Origin: Lichtheimia corymbifera B2541
Lineage: Eukaryota > Mucoromycota > Mucoromycetes > Mucorales > Lichtheimiaceae
Assembly: GCA_000697475.1 (NCBI GenBank)
Contig: JNEU01000855.1
Span: forward strand, 1-51,820
Reading direction: 5' to 3'
Length of the DNA: 51,820 nt
Below the pieces are notes generated by a model that had not been told where the DNA came from, searched no databases, and was given only the letters and a program-made list of their open reading frames with translations. Position numbers and translations under genes: made by a program. Each line of letters opens with the position of its first letter. Within the stretch, counting starts at the first letter, position 1. Positions 10,418-22,659 of the stretch are shown here, in pieces.

Positions 10418-13400
10418 CTAAAACATAAAGTCCTTGTGCTTTTTGTAAAAGAGGGTGTCTAATTGATAAATGACTTCATGGCAATCTGGCAAAGGATGGT
10501 CTCGTGTCTCTATGGATCGATGACAGTGTACACGGCTATCCAGCAGCCAATTCACATATTCGCTCTCACGGAGGTCAAGGTCCATCTTGTTAAGCGTCTT
10601 GAATATCATGAGAAGGTCATGGCGTAGAGAGGCTAAGCGATCACGACTCAAATCAAGATCAATGGCTGCTTGCAGGTATCGTGGACTCGACCATTTGTAA
10701 ATGATGTCGGTGTTACTACTACGACTGCTGCCATCATCATTATTCTTGTTGTTCACCGCTGTAAACATCCTGAAGCTGTAATAGGAAGGGTAAATAAGTA
10801 AAAAAAAAAAAGGTCATTTTCAATTATAGTCTCGCGTACCTTTCTGAATCTGCATAGACTGGATGCAAGGTGTTGCTGATAACTCCATGCTCGATATCAC
10901 GAAGATACATCATTTTGACTTCTCGCGTGGATGATGATGATGATGATTCGCATGTTGATGTCGCCAATGCACCACCACTACCCTGGTAAGCTGCTGCAAT
11001 GGTATTGCTTCGACGAATAAACCTCCAAACTTGCCAAATGCATGTGATGGAAAGAATCAAGCCCAACAATAAAATGGCCACGCGATAAGGCACGATACGT
11101 CGTACATATTTCGTGGCATAGCGTTGCTTTGATGACTGCTTAGACTGCTGTTGTTGTTGTTGCTGTTTCTTTTGCTGCTGCTCTTTTTGCTGCTGATGGG
11201 CAATTTCCTTATGCTTCTTCACTCGTTGGGGTGATCTGGGTAATTGGATAGCGTTCGTAAGAATAGCAGGTGGTAGTTGATTGCGAGGTTTTTCAGAGGA
11301 TGATGCTTGTGGTTGTTTGGTGGGTTGTGAAGTAATTGGCGCCTTTGATCCTTGTATTTGTACTGGTGCCGCATGTGTAGTAGGTTGCTTCCTTTCCTCG
11401 ACGCTGGATGTGTCAACAGAGCTCTCATCAGCGATATTCTCATTGGATTCATCAGGTTGTGGTTGCCTCTTTTTCGACTTCTTTTTCTTTGGAGTAGACG
11501 TTGTTGTTTGCCGTTGTGCTTCAACATCAGCTGCAACCTTGTCGGCCGCCTCTTGAATAACAGGAAGGAAGACATGCATATTCTCCCCCATTGCCTTCAT
11601 GGCTGCTCTCGTCACAATACCTAGTAGAATGTACTCTTGTTATTCCTTGTCCATACTTGAAAAAAGTCATTCATCCATACCTCTGACAAAGACACTCTTG
11701 ACCCAAGCAACGCCAAGAGAACACGTGAGCTTGCAGCGCGACTTGTCGATCCACGTGATACAGTATCTCACCGATGGGATAAACGCATCAGCATACGGCA
11801 GGGCCGCGGTCTTGGTAGAGATCTGCACAACATAGCAACTATTTTTTTCCATCATTGAGTATCACTGTGCACTATTTCCCATACATACTACAACAACTTA
11901 CAGGTAATCTTCCTTTTTCAACAGCACTTGCGTTTCCACCACCTCGGCCTCTTTCATACGCACTATATCCGTCTTGATGAGTGTGTGCTCCATAGCATCC
12001 CTAAATATATCTACTTACCAATAGGATTAGATACAGGCATAATGTACTTGAGCGTGCGTTTGGTTTCATCATTTTCCTTCTCCCATGGAGTGACTCTCAA
12101 ATCTAAAAATCATCCGGATCAATAAAAAAAAAGGTATGCATGAATGATGCTAATCACTCTTACCATGACCCTCTGTGCCTGAGGTCTTGCCTTCCCAAAC
12201 ACCACCATTCGTTTTAGGCGTAACGTTGCATTCATCGCTGAACATGAGCTCATAGAGTCTTTTGGCAGAGATGGGAAACTCGTGTTCAATTTCCACCTTG
12301 TCCAAATGCTGGTCACATGCACACTCCTTTGGTCCATCAGGGGCAGAGATATGAGAAGGAAGTTCATCAGCTATCATAGAGCGGTTAGCTTTCTTATGTT
12401 GACTGGCATTGGTAACTTACGATCGACAGGTTCAGGCTCAGGTTCCGATTCTGATTCAGGAGATTCAACAGGAACAGCAAGCTTGTTTTGTTCGGAAGTG
12501 CCATTGTCAGCAGAGGCCACTTGAGCGGGAGATGACACAATGACAGCGGAATCATCCACAACAATCTCGGGTTTTTCTGCATGCTCTTGAGCTGGAGGCG
12601 CAATATTGATGGTCAACTTTTCATCCGTACTACTGGCAATCACTTCCATAGGTCGTCTCGAAGTAATTGAAGGCCGCGATGCACCCAATGCTCTGAATGA
12701 AAGTCGTTTCTTTTTTCTCCTTGTCTCGCCAGGTGATCCAAGGGAATCGGCTGAAAGTAAAGAGGATGATCGATGACGGTGTCTTTGAGATATCCTTGTG
12801 ATCTTTGCATACAGCTCGGCAAGCGATATGGGCTGGATGATATATATTAGCTGAGTTCATTGGGATGATCGAATATAAGAATATATATACTTACATTCTC
12901 GCTTTTGGCATTATCCACTGCCAATCGTAATCTCTCGGCAACTGTGTTGATATCTTCTTCCGGTATGCTCAATGCAACAGGCGTCAATTGGTTATTTTCA
13001 GTCAAAACATCCACAATCAATGCATGGTCCCGATTGCTGATAGAAGCACCATCCTTTACAACACGGATATCCTTGATAGATTTGAGTCGAACCACAGCCT
13101 AAATCCGAATAAAATCAGCCTATGACCATTCGTCGTCTTGACAATGACATTACCGTGTTCACAAAGGCGAGCATTGAAAAGCTGTAGAACCAAAGATTGT
13201 GCTGTGTGATAAAAGCTTTGCCGGCGTATCCATAACCATACTCGGAAGGAGGTGCCATTGTGAGATGAGCCAGCTGAGAATTGAGCTCTTGGTCAAATGA
13301 ATCCAGAGACACGCTATCAAAGCTGTTGAGCGTGTCAACAATGTTCTTGTTGTGTCTTCTCAAAAGGCCAATAAACACTAAAAAGTGAAATGAGAACCAT

Positions 13401-15651
13401 AGTTGCTGGCAAATTCTTTGGTTACCTACCATCCAGGACCACTTCATCTTGTGAAATGCCACCAAACAGCTGTCGTAGTAAAATATTCTCGGTAGGATAA
13501 TCATAATTGTCTAGATTGACGGCCATATCCAAGCTACTATCACGTGACAAGGGCCATGACACTGTTGTCTTGTCAACGGCAATAACAGAGGGCAAGGATG
13601 CGCTGCGTTCTCCGAGCAAAGTGGTTCCAAGAATTGGCCATGGTACGCCCCATAATGTACTTGGTACATAGGTGCCTGAAATGCCTCGCAAGGATGCTGC
13701 TTCCCATACCAATACCGGGCTTAACGACAAACACGTGATCAAGGACATGCCATCATAGTTGGAAAGCGAGTTTGAGTTGTACATGACCATGGCGGATGCT
13801 GTATCGATCGACCATTGTGATTCATCCATTGGCTTTGATGTCAATCCACTAATATCATCAGGGTGGGCAATTCTTGATAAATGACATAAGGGTGCTGTAC
13901 CGCTCAAAGTGACGGAAATGTCTTTGGGTGCTGTGATCATGGTGGTAGAGCGAGATTTGGGCGATACACGTGTAGGTGATCCAGCTGTGAATGAACTCGA
14001 AGGTGATGGGCTGCTGGAAGGAAATGAATCGACAAGGGATTGATTGTCCATGCTTTCCCTATGACCTGCAGAGGATGGCTTTCTGGATTTGTATAATAAC
14101 GTGGCGCCTTGAAAACAGCTTATCCAATCACGCAATTCATCATCCGTCTCTGCTTGAAGAATATAGCTTGTCCTAGAGTACGATATTAGACAACACATTA
14201 CGATGGATCGATCTACAAACTTACTGTGAGGGTCGCACCACAACTTCAAAACAATAGCGTCGATCCGTATCTGTGACCAGTTTGACATCACAAGAAGCCA
14301 GAGATATCTTTTCCTCGACTGTGACCATAGCACGGCTTGGTTTGTTGCTCACAGTGCACCATCCAAAATGCTCATTGTAAATAAAACACCATCGTCGTGT
14401 CCAAGTATGCCGAGAAATGCGAGAAAACAGATATCCCCATTTTGAAAATGGCTGCGTTTTGGGTTTGGTGGCAGATTTGGATCCGTTGATAGGAAGAGGT
14501 GATCCCATGTAAGCGCTCAATTCTTTACGCGGTTGCATAAGTTGTAGATATTCACTTTCCACTCGCTCCCGTACTTGCTGCAGCTTGCGTAATTCATATA
14601 TGCAAGTTTGTTGATCCTGCATCCAATTTCTTTGTCAGCAAAAAGGCCTGCATGACCCACAAAAAGCCATTTACTTACATCCACCAGCCATTGCTTCCAT
14701 CGCCCAATTGAAGAATTGAGATCCTTCCAAACATGTGATAATTCATCGAATGCCTCCTTGGTTTGCATGTTGCTCGAGAATCGTTCCACCAATAAATTCG
14801 CAAGTAGACCACGAAAATTGACCACACGCATCATATGTTGACCTGACAAATGGACATAGACTTTGCGTGCATCATGTAAGCGAACGGCTTCATCTCTCAT
14901 GACAGTGGGATCCTTGTTCTTGCTAAGAGCTGCATACTTTTGAAGCTGAGTCTCGTAACGATCCAAGGCACGATCATGCTGCTTTCGAAATTCCTATCCA
15001 TGTTGTTGTGGTCAATACACACCGTGCATGCATGCACCCATTCCTCCATCCCTCCATCTACCTTGAAATCCTTCAGATAATTCTTTGCGTGTTGATGCAA
15101 TGGTTCCACAAAGTTGTTTTGCAATTCAAGCGCCTAATGGATAGAGACACGAGGATAAAGTCAGTATGCGGATAATATCTCGGGACATGTGTAATGCTGA
15201 CTTGCCAATTTAGTCTGACAGGCAATAGTGGATTGCAATGTCATCGTCAATCGATTGAATGCTGTCCCAGTCAATGGCAAAGCTAGTTTAAACGGATATC
15301 AATATACATGCTTCATAATAGAAATATATCTCTCAAACATACCAATAAGCCCACCATCCAAGTTAGGAGGAGGTCGTGCCTTGTCGCAGATGACCAAGGT
15401 GTCCGCGTTGAACCCTGAAACAGTCGAAAATGAGTACTGCATTGGAATGAATGGTGTTGTACAGACATACTGTTGAGCTTTTCGATATAATGTTTCATAT
15501 GCGTTGACAATGCCGAGAGCCATTTCTCAAACAGGTCGAGTTGCTCGTCCCAGTGCACAACATTGGTACGATAGATTGGTGAATCGGTGACAGCATCGTG
15601 TATTGTGATTAGTGTCGGGAAGGGAGAGGACTGGCTGCCTGGGGCAAGCAT
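10418..15651 (-). CDS. BAR-PH-VASt-TM protein, Sip3/Lam1-like sterol transfer family
   Basis: Likely ER-anchored lipid (sterol) transfer protein at membrane contact sites. Sixteen exons in coding order: 15651-15471, 15414-15343, 15282-15206, 15133-15062, 14993-14679, 14616-14225, 14172-13430, 13377-13154, 13098-12895, 12832-12421, 12370-12164, 12102-12019, 11962-11902, 11838-11681, 11620-10840, 10775-10418; 1446 aa. BAR-like helices fill about residues 10-240. A PH domain (KWGYLFSRISRHTWTRRWC to ELRDWISCFQ) lies at about 297-385. A VASt/StART-like domain (CACDQHLDKVEIEHEFPISA, LKYIMPVSNPI, VVETQVLLKKEDY, PYADAF, WVKSVFVRG) lies at about 910-1067. A Lys/Gln-rich linker and one membrane segment (VAILLLGLILSITCIWQVW, about 1245) follow. 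Intron 3 uses a GC donor. Start chosen at the first ATG before the conserved N-terminus; a TG repeat lies just upstream. Yeast Sip3/Lam1 has the same domain order. Confidence 0.92.
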
Positions 15652-15675
15652 GACACGGGATAAAGAAAGGGAAGG

Positions 15676-15702
15676 AGTGTGTGTGTGTGTGTGTGTGTGT
15701 GT
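15676..15702. repeat. (GT)n microsatellite in the 5' leader of the Lam1-like gene
   Basis: A dinucleotide run of about 27 bp, 25 bp upstream of the start codon at 15651. It probably lies in the 5' UTR or core promoter. Confidence 0.85.
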
Positions 15703-16019
15703 TGTCGAGGAAGGACGTTGGGGGTGGCGGATGATAAGTCTTGTGTCGTACCTTGAGATTTCAAGCGGGAAATGGGTGTCGGCTACCACAACCGATTGGC
15801 TAAATGAAATTGCGCATGAGTTTGTTTGTGCTCGTCCCCATTGTATGAAAAACAAAGATGCTCCAACCTTTATTCTTTACAATGAAATCAAGGACACATT
15901 AGCACTATTCCCTATAATACATGAGCTCCATTGTCACACAATAATTCATCTGGTGGCGTCGTATTATGGTAAAAGCTTCAGGCATGATGCTATACATTAA
16001 TACTGTCATTGTCATCTGA

Positions 16020-16440
16020 TTACGTGATTATCATTTTACATGAGCATAATGAGATAATCGGAGCAGTGATACAGTTTTTATTCGTAAGAGCAATTTGCTT
16101 GATATCCTTGATGTACATAACTTGCCGCGACCCTGAAAGTGTTGATGACTTTTTCTTCAAACCCTTTTCTTGACAACAGCCTTCTGCTGGCTGATTTTTG
16201 GTTGGTTTCCTCCTCACAATTGTACCATGGCCTCTATCATAAGCAGGCCTTGTACATTTCCTGTTATCACAATGATGAGCATAGTTTTGGTGGTGTTATA
16301 TCACCAAAAGGTGCGCGAATACATAATACCGATCTGTGCGTGTGCTGCGCAAGCACAGTGCCTTCAGGAATCACACCGAGAGCTATTAAACGATTGGTCA
16401 ATTGAACAAAACACCATGCTGGAGCATTGTTTGTGGATGA
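16020..16440 (-). pseudogene. Decayed fragment of the KH-2H phosphoesterase gene
   Basis: On the minus strand, an acceptor-like TTTAATAG followed by a frame reading ALGVIPEG aligns with exon 4 of the intact gene at 20.8-22.5 kb (VLGVVSED). The adjacent GGTCAATTGAACAAAACACC block matches the intron before that exon in both other copies. Further down, LSGSRQV weakly resembles the C-terminal LQLSRQV. No full reading frame survives. The exon-4 match is reasonably clear; the 16020-16220 part is weak. Confidence 0.45.
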
Positions 16441-16488
16441 AAGTTGCCTTGATATCGTTTGTTTCATGTTGAAGAAGCTGCTCTTCGG

Positions 16489-17499
16489 CACGTGATTTTG
16501 AGGAGCGCACATTCAAACGCCGTTCGAAAAATAAAAAGAGCAAAGACAATCCGCAGCAGCCGTTTTCTTTTTTCTTTAATCTTTTTCAGTTCTTCGGATC
16601 TGTTCTGGATCATTGGTACCCTGCCTTTACCTTGCTGAGAGACCACCCATGATGTCCCAGGCGGGGACTAGGATCTTGGGCTGATATCTGGGGAATCCGT
16701 GGCTCGTGGCGTAACTGGTGTAAACTCCACTTGGTTGCAAAAGTGGCCCCCCGCTTTGCAACATCCTCGTTTGAACATATGCTGAAGGTGCCCCATGTGT
16801 GAGAGGAGGAGATGGATATGTGGCGACCTTCACGTTGGTCATCTCTGTCAGTACTTGGTGTCTTTGACTCAAGGAAGCTAACAGCCACATGCATAGCTAG
16901 TTTATCTTTATTGTCAATAAAAAAAAGTATTGTCTATAATACAAGTTTCCATGGTGATAGCGTTATAAGTGGTTGACTAGTTAAAAGCTATAGAAACCGG
17001 GTGCTGCCCTCTGCTATAGGATAGAAGAGTAATCTGAATGTGCAAGCCATGACAATGAACGACTGTAATGTTGAACGTACTTGTTGTGTTGCAATGGAAC
17101 TCGAGTAGTGTATGATTTAAGCGCGTCGTTGTTAAAGCTTTGGAATCGATAGCGTTGCCATTGATCTTGGAATCCCTCTTGCTCCATACAGCCATGATCT
17201 GTAGCTCTCACCTTGCAGTGTGCCTTTTTTTCTTTTCGCTCCTGTCGGTACCAGCCATTGTGTTGGCTACATCCCAAATACTACGCAACATAAGATATGC
17301 CTTCAATAAACTACTTTATCTTAGCATGCAAGGTCATTCTATCCTGCCAAGCAACTTTGTTCTATTGACGATCCTCACGCTTCATTGCAAACTTTTGAGC
17401 TACATATGGTTTATGTTTTCTCTATTCTGTAAGAGTGATACTATATGAAAAGTGGCCTTGTTCTGTGCCAAGTAGCCCACTCACGTTAGAGCCAAAAAT
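16489..17499. repeat. Segmental duplication, copy 1
   Basis: Closely similar to 17791-18600 in the same orientation. Shared landmarks: CACGTGATTTTGAGGAGCGC, the CAAAAGTGGCCCCCCGCTTT block, TGTGAGAGGAGGAGATGG and TTGAACGTACTTGTT. It ends in a half-arm of the 329-bp family (17335-17499, with CTTTGTTCTATTGACGATCC). No exon I trust. The open frames on the minus strand around 16610-16894 are repeated in copy 2 but show no known domain. Confidence 0.85.
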
Positions 17500-17659
17500 G
17501 CATGAACAACACTTGAAGGGTCAATCCTATTGGTGGAGAAATGCATAATAGTATTGTCGATGGGTCTTTAACCTTTGAGTGCTTCTACACACAAGTACAA
17601 TACAAATGGGGATAAGTATTCAATGAAAAGCGGGCACAAATACGGGTACCATTACCGAG

Positions 17660-18600
17660 ATATATGAACGATAGTTCAATTGCTCAAAACGCGATGCTGG
17701 AGCACTAATAGTGGATTATGGTTACTTTTGGCGTTTGTTTAGGTTCAAGATGCTGCTGCTAATGGTGCTCGATGAACGATCATGTCTCTGCACGTGATTT
17801 TGAGGAGCGCACATTCAAACGCCGATCGAAAAATAAAAAGTGCAAAGACAATCCGCAGCAGTCGTTTTCTTTTTTCTTTAATCCTTTTCAGTTCTTTTGT
17901 TCGGTCTTGGATCATTGGTACCCTGCCTTTACGTTGCTTTACTGGGTGCGACGATGTCCGATGGAGGGACTAGGCCTTGAGCGGTTACTTGGGGACGAAG
18001 TGTCTGGGGAATGCGCTGCTTCGTAAAGGCTTAAACTCCACCTGGTTGCAAAAGTGGCCCCCCGCTTTGCAACATCCTCGTTTGAACATATGTTGAAGGT
18101 GCCCCATGTGTGAGAGGAGGAGATGGATATGTAGCGACCTTCACGTTGGTCATCTCTGTCAGTACTTGATGTCTTTGACTCAAGGAAGCTAACAGCCACA
18201 TGCATAGCTAGTTTATATTTATTATCAATAAAAAAGAGGATTGTCTATAATACAAGTTTCCATGGTGATGGTGTTCTAAGTGGTTGACCAGTTGAAAGCA
18301 ATAGAAACTGGGTGCTGTCCTCTGCTATAGGATAGAAGAGTAATGACAATAAAAGACTGCAATGTTGAACGTACTTGTTCTGTTGCAATGGAACTCGAGT
18401 AGTGTATGATTTAAGCGCGTTGTTGTCGAAGCTTTGGAATCGAGAGCGTTGCTATTGTCTTGGATTCGCCTTGTCCAATACAGCTACGAAACGTTTGAGC
18501 TACAACTGCCTTTGTGTTTTCCCTATTCTGTAAGAGTGATGCCATATGAAAAGTGGCCTTGTTCTGTGTCAAGTAGCCCACTCACGTTAGAGCCAAAAAT
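17660..18600. repeat. Segmental duplication, copy 2
   Basis: Direct repeat of 16380-17499. It begins with a remnant of the KH-2H intron/exon-4 boundary (CAATTGCTCAAAACGCGATG) and lacks roughly 200 bp of copy 1 (around 17190-17335). The frame at 17939-18205 on the minus strand is almost the same as 16610-16894 in copy 1, differing in its C-terminal part. Its function is unknown. Confidence 0.85.
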
Positions 18601-18605
18601 GATGA

Positions 18606-19055
18606 CAGTGTTGAGGATGACTATAGAAAGTCCGAGCGTGTATACCCCTATGCATAACCGGTCACCAGACATCCTACTTTAGTATAAAACATTATCATAC
18701 AGCAAAGTAAATAAAACAGCTCTTTTCTCGCAATATTCCAGGATCCATAGTAGGGCACAATATAGCCAAAGCAGAAACGGATTCCTATTATATTACGTAC
18801 GTACTGCAAGCCAGAGGCCCTTTGTCACGAACGGCGTATATTTATCTCATAAGACGTACCACATTAGTAGTTAGCAGAGTTACCTCATTATCGATATCTA
18901 TACACCTTCTATACAAGTTCCTTTTGGTCCCCCTTTGTTGGTATGTTAGAGCTCCCTAGTAATTCTCATCCCCAATTGCTTTGTATTTACAGTAGTATTC
19001 ATTTTGTTATTGTTTTATATGGCAGTTCGAGTGTATCGCAGCCTCTAAGATTGTG
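18606..19055. other. Gene-free AT-rich spacer
   Basis: I find no gene, repeat copy or RNA feature between the duplicated block and the next dispersed element. Confidence 0.5.
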
Positions 19056-19059
19056 AACA

Positions 19060-20600
19060 ATAACAGCACCACTTGGAAGGGCCAATCCTATTGGTGGAGG
19101 AACGCATAATAGACCCCTTCCCTGCCTTCCTTTAGTAGGGTCCGCCTATGGTAGCCCGTATGGGATCGTTGTTATATAAGGATGCATGGGGATAGCGTTA
19201 GCTGAAAGCTCTCTTTAATAAGCATGGTATCTTTATGTATTCGTGCCACATTGTACAACAGAGCTCATTCTGTCAATTAAGCTTACAATGAACCTTGCTT
19301 CTTCTGCAACAAGAAGCACGTGCTGCGGATAATCATTCTCAAGTTTATTATCTTTGAATACAAGTGTTCGAAAATAGCCACTACCTTTTGTCCTATCAGC
19401 ATATGAGCTACATAGGAAGCATTAGTGTATGCTATAAAGTTTTGTCAAAAAGATCAAAGCCATCTCGATACAGCGGTGTAAAAGATCCAACCTCGCTTTC
19501 CGACCTTTAATTCATATTCTCTTTTGAATCCTGAAACCATCCAAGTGATCAACATCCAAATATTACGTCAAATATATTCAATGTAAAAGTCGAGGAATAG
19601 TCTATGGTAGTGTGGGTATCTTACAGGTATATATATGATAAAGGAACAGCGATGAAAATTGAATAAGGTACGGGTGAACAACATAGGGGGTAACAGGGAC
19701 AATGGTGTGATCGTATATTTGATTGTTGCCGTCATAAACATCCTTCATCCATGATTCCAAATCCGTTGCTGTATAATTTGACTTGAGTATTCCAGTGTCA
19801 TCCATGGCTGCCAAACATCATTCGTCAAAGATATAAGCCCTTTTGTCAATTCCATGCCATCCATCATGATCCTCATCCGTATCCCCGTGGTGTGATCCAT
19901 CGTTCCTGGTGACGACGCGCCAAGTAATCGTCATTATTCGCATAAGAGCACTTGATTGCAGCCATCCACCCATAACCATTGCAAGCTCAATAAGAAAGAA
20001 CCTCTGTGGTTGTTGCTGATATGCTTCCTTTTCCATCCGGCTGTTGGTCAACCTCTTTCGTTTATCGTCCATTGCATCTCAACCAGTATTGCGACGTGCT
20101 TGATAGTTGATATGGCATCATCCATAAGGAAGACGTATGTATTGAGTCAAATTGCTACACGTAAATAAAGGCTGTAAGGCAGGCTGCTACAAGTAACTTG
20201 GAGATAATGCAGTATAGGTCTTCCTAATAGCACCAGCTGTTACGTTTGGCTGTGGCAGAAGTGCGTGCAAGAGCGTGTGCTCTAGTGAAGTGACCAAGGT
20301 TGTGATCGCTGCTTTAGACAATAGCAATTGCTGGAATGGACGCTGTTACGATTGCTTGTCGCAGAGAAGCACGCAAGAGCGCGTGTTGTGTCAAGGAACG
20401 CGGGTGCTGTGGTGGGGCGAACACGCCATGGAGTTGCCATTCAGTCGAAGTCTTTCATATCAAGGCAGTTGTAGGGTCAACATGGTGGGTTGAAGGAGGA
20501 CATGATAGTTGTACTTGAATGGGGCAACAGTGGAGAATGGGAGGAGGGAAAGGGAAGAAGCTGAAAGTGGAAGTTAAAACGCAGCGATTGTGGCACCATG
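19060..20600 (-). repeat. Dispersed element A, copy 2
   Basis: Begins with CCAATCCTATTGGTGGAG and contains GCATGGTATCTTTATGTATT and GTGCCACATTGTACAACAGA, matching 43440-44900 and 46710-48450 in the same orientation. It ends with GGGGCAACAGTGGAGAATGG. The minus-strand frame at 19818-20072 keeps ITWRVVTRNDG and IDKRAYIFDE, the counterpart of the frame in copy 1 at 4217-4528. A stop follows directly, so this copy is probably inactive. Confidence 0.75.
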
Positions 20601-20760
20601 GCCTGTGCACTTTTAACACAGCGATCAGCATCATGCACATTAATGCCGATGTATCTAAGCTATACGATGTTGAATAAAGAATCGCATTTCCATAGTTATC
20701 TTTTATTTGAGTATCTCGAAACAAACAACAGCATGAGATGATTTGGATTGCAAATGTGTT

Positions 20761-22533
20761 TTATTCAAAGGACATTTCCCACAAGGCAAAATGCTCCTGT
20801 TCCTTTGTTTTTAAATTGATCACTTGCCTGCTTAACTGCAAGCTCTTGATCTTCAATGGTCCCAACCAATCATGGGCGTTATCAAACTTGCTGATTTCTG
20901 TTATCAACCGCCGGTCTTGATCGGCCCTGGAATTCTGCGCATTGGGGGACCGGCGGTTGATAAGTGTGATATGGGGTGTTGCTTCCATGTCAAGGTCGCT
21001 TGATCCTTGCAACATTCCCTGCACCAAATCTATCAATCATATTGGTGAGTATAGTTAGGACTGTATATACCACCATAAGAAGCATCTATACATACTGATG
21101 AGGGTGTGTGCAGGGCTGGTGGTGTCTTCCGACACCACACCAAGAACTAAAAATTGGTCAAGTGTGAGAAAAAAACAATGCTGAAGCAGAGATATTAGAT
21201 GATAACTACCTTGGTGGCGGTAGTCGACGTTGAAGAACGCCTGTCGGTTGCAGTGAAAGGCGTTCTTCAGGTCTGTCGACAAGGCTGCGTCCTTCATTTT
21301 TTCCTCAAGCTCCTCAGCAAGTGCAATTGCTTCACTTGCTGAGAAGCTTGGATTGCTGTGGCAGACTGAGAAGTGCAACTTCTCAGCTGGGATCGTTTTG
21401 TCAGCATCATCGATTGCTTGTGCTAGCGAGTCTTGCTTGGCATCTGCGTTGACACCAGCAACGCCGATTACAACAAATACTTTTGCTGCTGGTGTTTCCG
21501 CTACAACCTAGACAAGCAAATGTTTTTAGATAAGGATCATCAATATTACATTTGGTTCGACACATATTTACCAGCTGTTGCGAAAACGTCATCGTACGGT
21601 CCACCTTTTGCTTGGGACCGGTGACCTTGAGCAACTTGTCGTTGTTGATGAGCTCAACCTTGACTCCATTTGCTTTCTTGTTGATCTTGTCGAGCATGTC
21701 GTTGTCTTCATTCAAAGTATATTACAATCAAAAGCGAATATGATGAGATCGTGCTTGAATGTATTCATTTCAAGTGACTTACCGAGAATACCAACAATGA
21801 CCTTGTTGGCTTTCTTCCACTTTACTTGTTTGCATGAATGGGCACCACCTAAGTGGTCCCATTCATCACCCGCCAAAAGATCCCAAGGATCAACAAACTT
21901 GCTGATGGTGGTTAAGGCATCGCGATTGATGCATTTGCGCTTTCTGGCATTGGTGGCGGACGAAGAGGAGGAAGAGGAGGAATCTGTTGAAGATTCGGCG
22001 GCGATGGATGTTGAAGAAAGCTTGCGCTTTGTAGGGATTGTGGCAGGGGTAGCGGGGTCAAGAGATGGGGTATTAGCGGAATCTGTGGTAGAGGGAGTAA
22101 CGGAAGTAGTAGGAACAGGAGCAGCAGCGGGAACAGGTGAAATGGCAGGAGTAGCGGAAATAAGTGGAATATTTACATCGGCGGAAGTAGTGGTAACAGG
22201 ATCAGATGAAGTAACGGAAGCAGGTGAGGTATTTACAGGCGTGGAAGATGGAATGGCAGAGGTGGTAGTGGCAACGGAATCAAGAGGGATATTTACATTG
22301 GCGGAAAGAGGTGAAGTGGTAGAAGGAGGAGTGGCAACGGAAGCAGGTGGAGTATTTACATCAGCGGAATCGGGTGAGGTGGAAGAGCTAGGAGTGGTAG
22401 CGGTAACAGGTGGAGTATGTACAAAGTCGGAAGAAGATGAAGAAGCCGAAGCCAAAGTAGGAGAAGGAGGAGCAGCCGAAGCTGGGAGAGCGTTGGAAGA
22501 AGCAGTAGCAGAAGCAGTAGCTGAAGTGGACAT
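20761..22533 (-). CDS. KH domain + 2H phosphoesterase protein, ASCC1-like
   Basis: Exons in coding order 22533-21783, 21705-21572, 21507-21210, 21146-21096, 21029-20761; 500 aa. About 200 N-terminal residues are Ser/Thr/Pro/Ala-rich low complexity, then a KRKLSS basic patch. A KH-like module follows (about 240-295): VIVGILGDNDMLDKINKKA with a GxxG loop, ending KLLKVTGPKQKVD. The C-terminal half is a 2H phosphoesterase: first motif LHFSV (His about 340), second PHITL (His about 432). KH followed by 2H is the ASCC1/AKAP7 arrangement; members bind RNA, and 2H folds act on 2'-5' or cyclic phosphate links. Assignment rests on motifs only. The ATG at 22533 opens the low-complexity region. Its upstream flank is a tandem triplication. 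A mutated paralogue sits at 48640-49795. Confidence 0.65.
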
Positions 22534-22659
22534 AACTAAGTAATAACAAAGAAAGAGGTCGAAGGGAAGAACAAAGCATTGCGCAGTAACCATCGTCTTT
22601 TATGCTCTCCAAGTCTCCATGGACTGTCAATGGCAATAAAGTTCACGCATGACACCCCG

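Noticed and set aside
12019..12102. An apparent 18-nt intron (GTAAGT...TTTAG) in the VASt region that breaks the frame
   Set aside because: Using the next acceptor (GATATAG at 11963-11969) gives a normal 56-nt intron, restores the frame and reproduces the VASt spacing between NPI and VVETQVLLKKEDY, so there is no anomaly.
21578..22543. Plus-strand frame of 321 codons rich in Glu, Val and Gly
   Set aside because: It is antisense to the Ser/Thr/Pro-rich exon of the KH-2H gene. The opposite strand has matching introns and domain motifs downstream.
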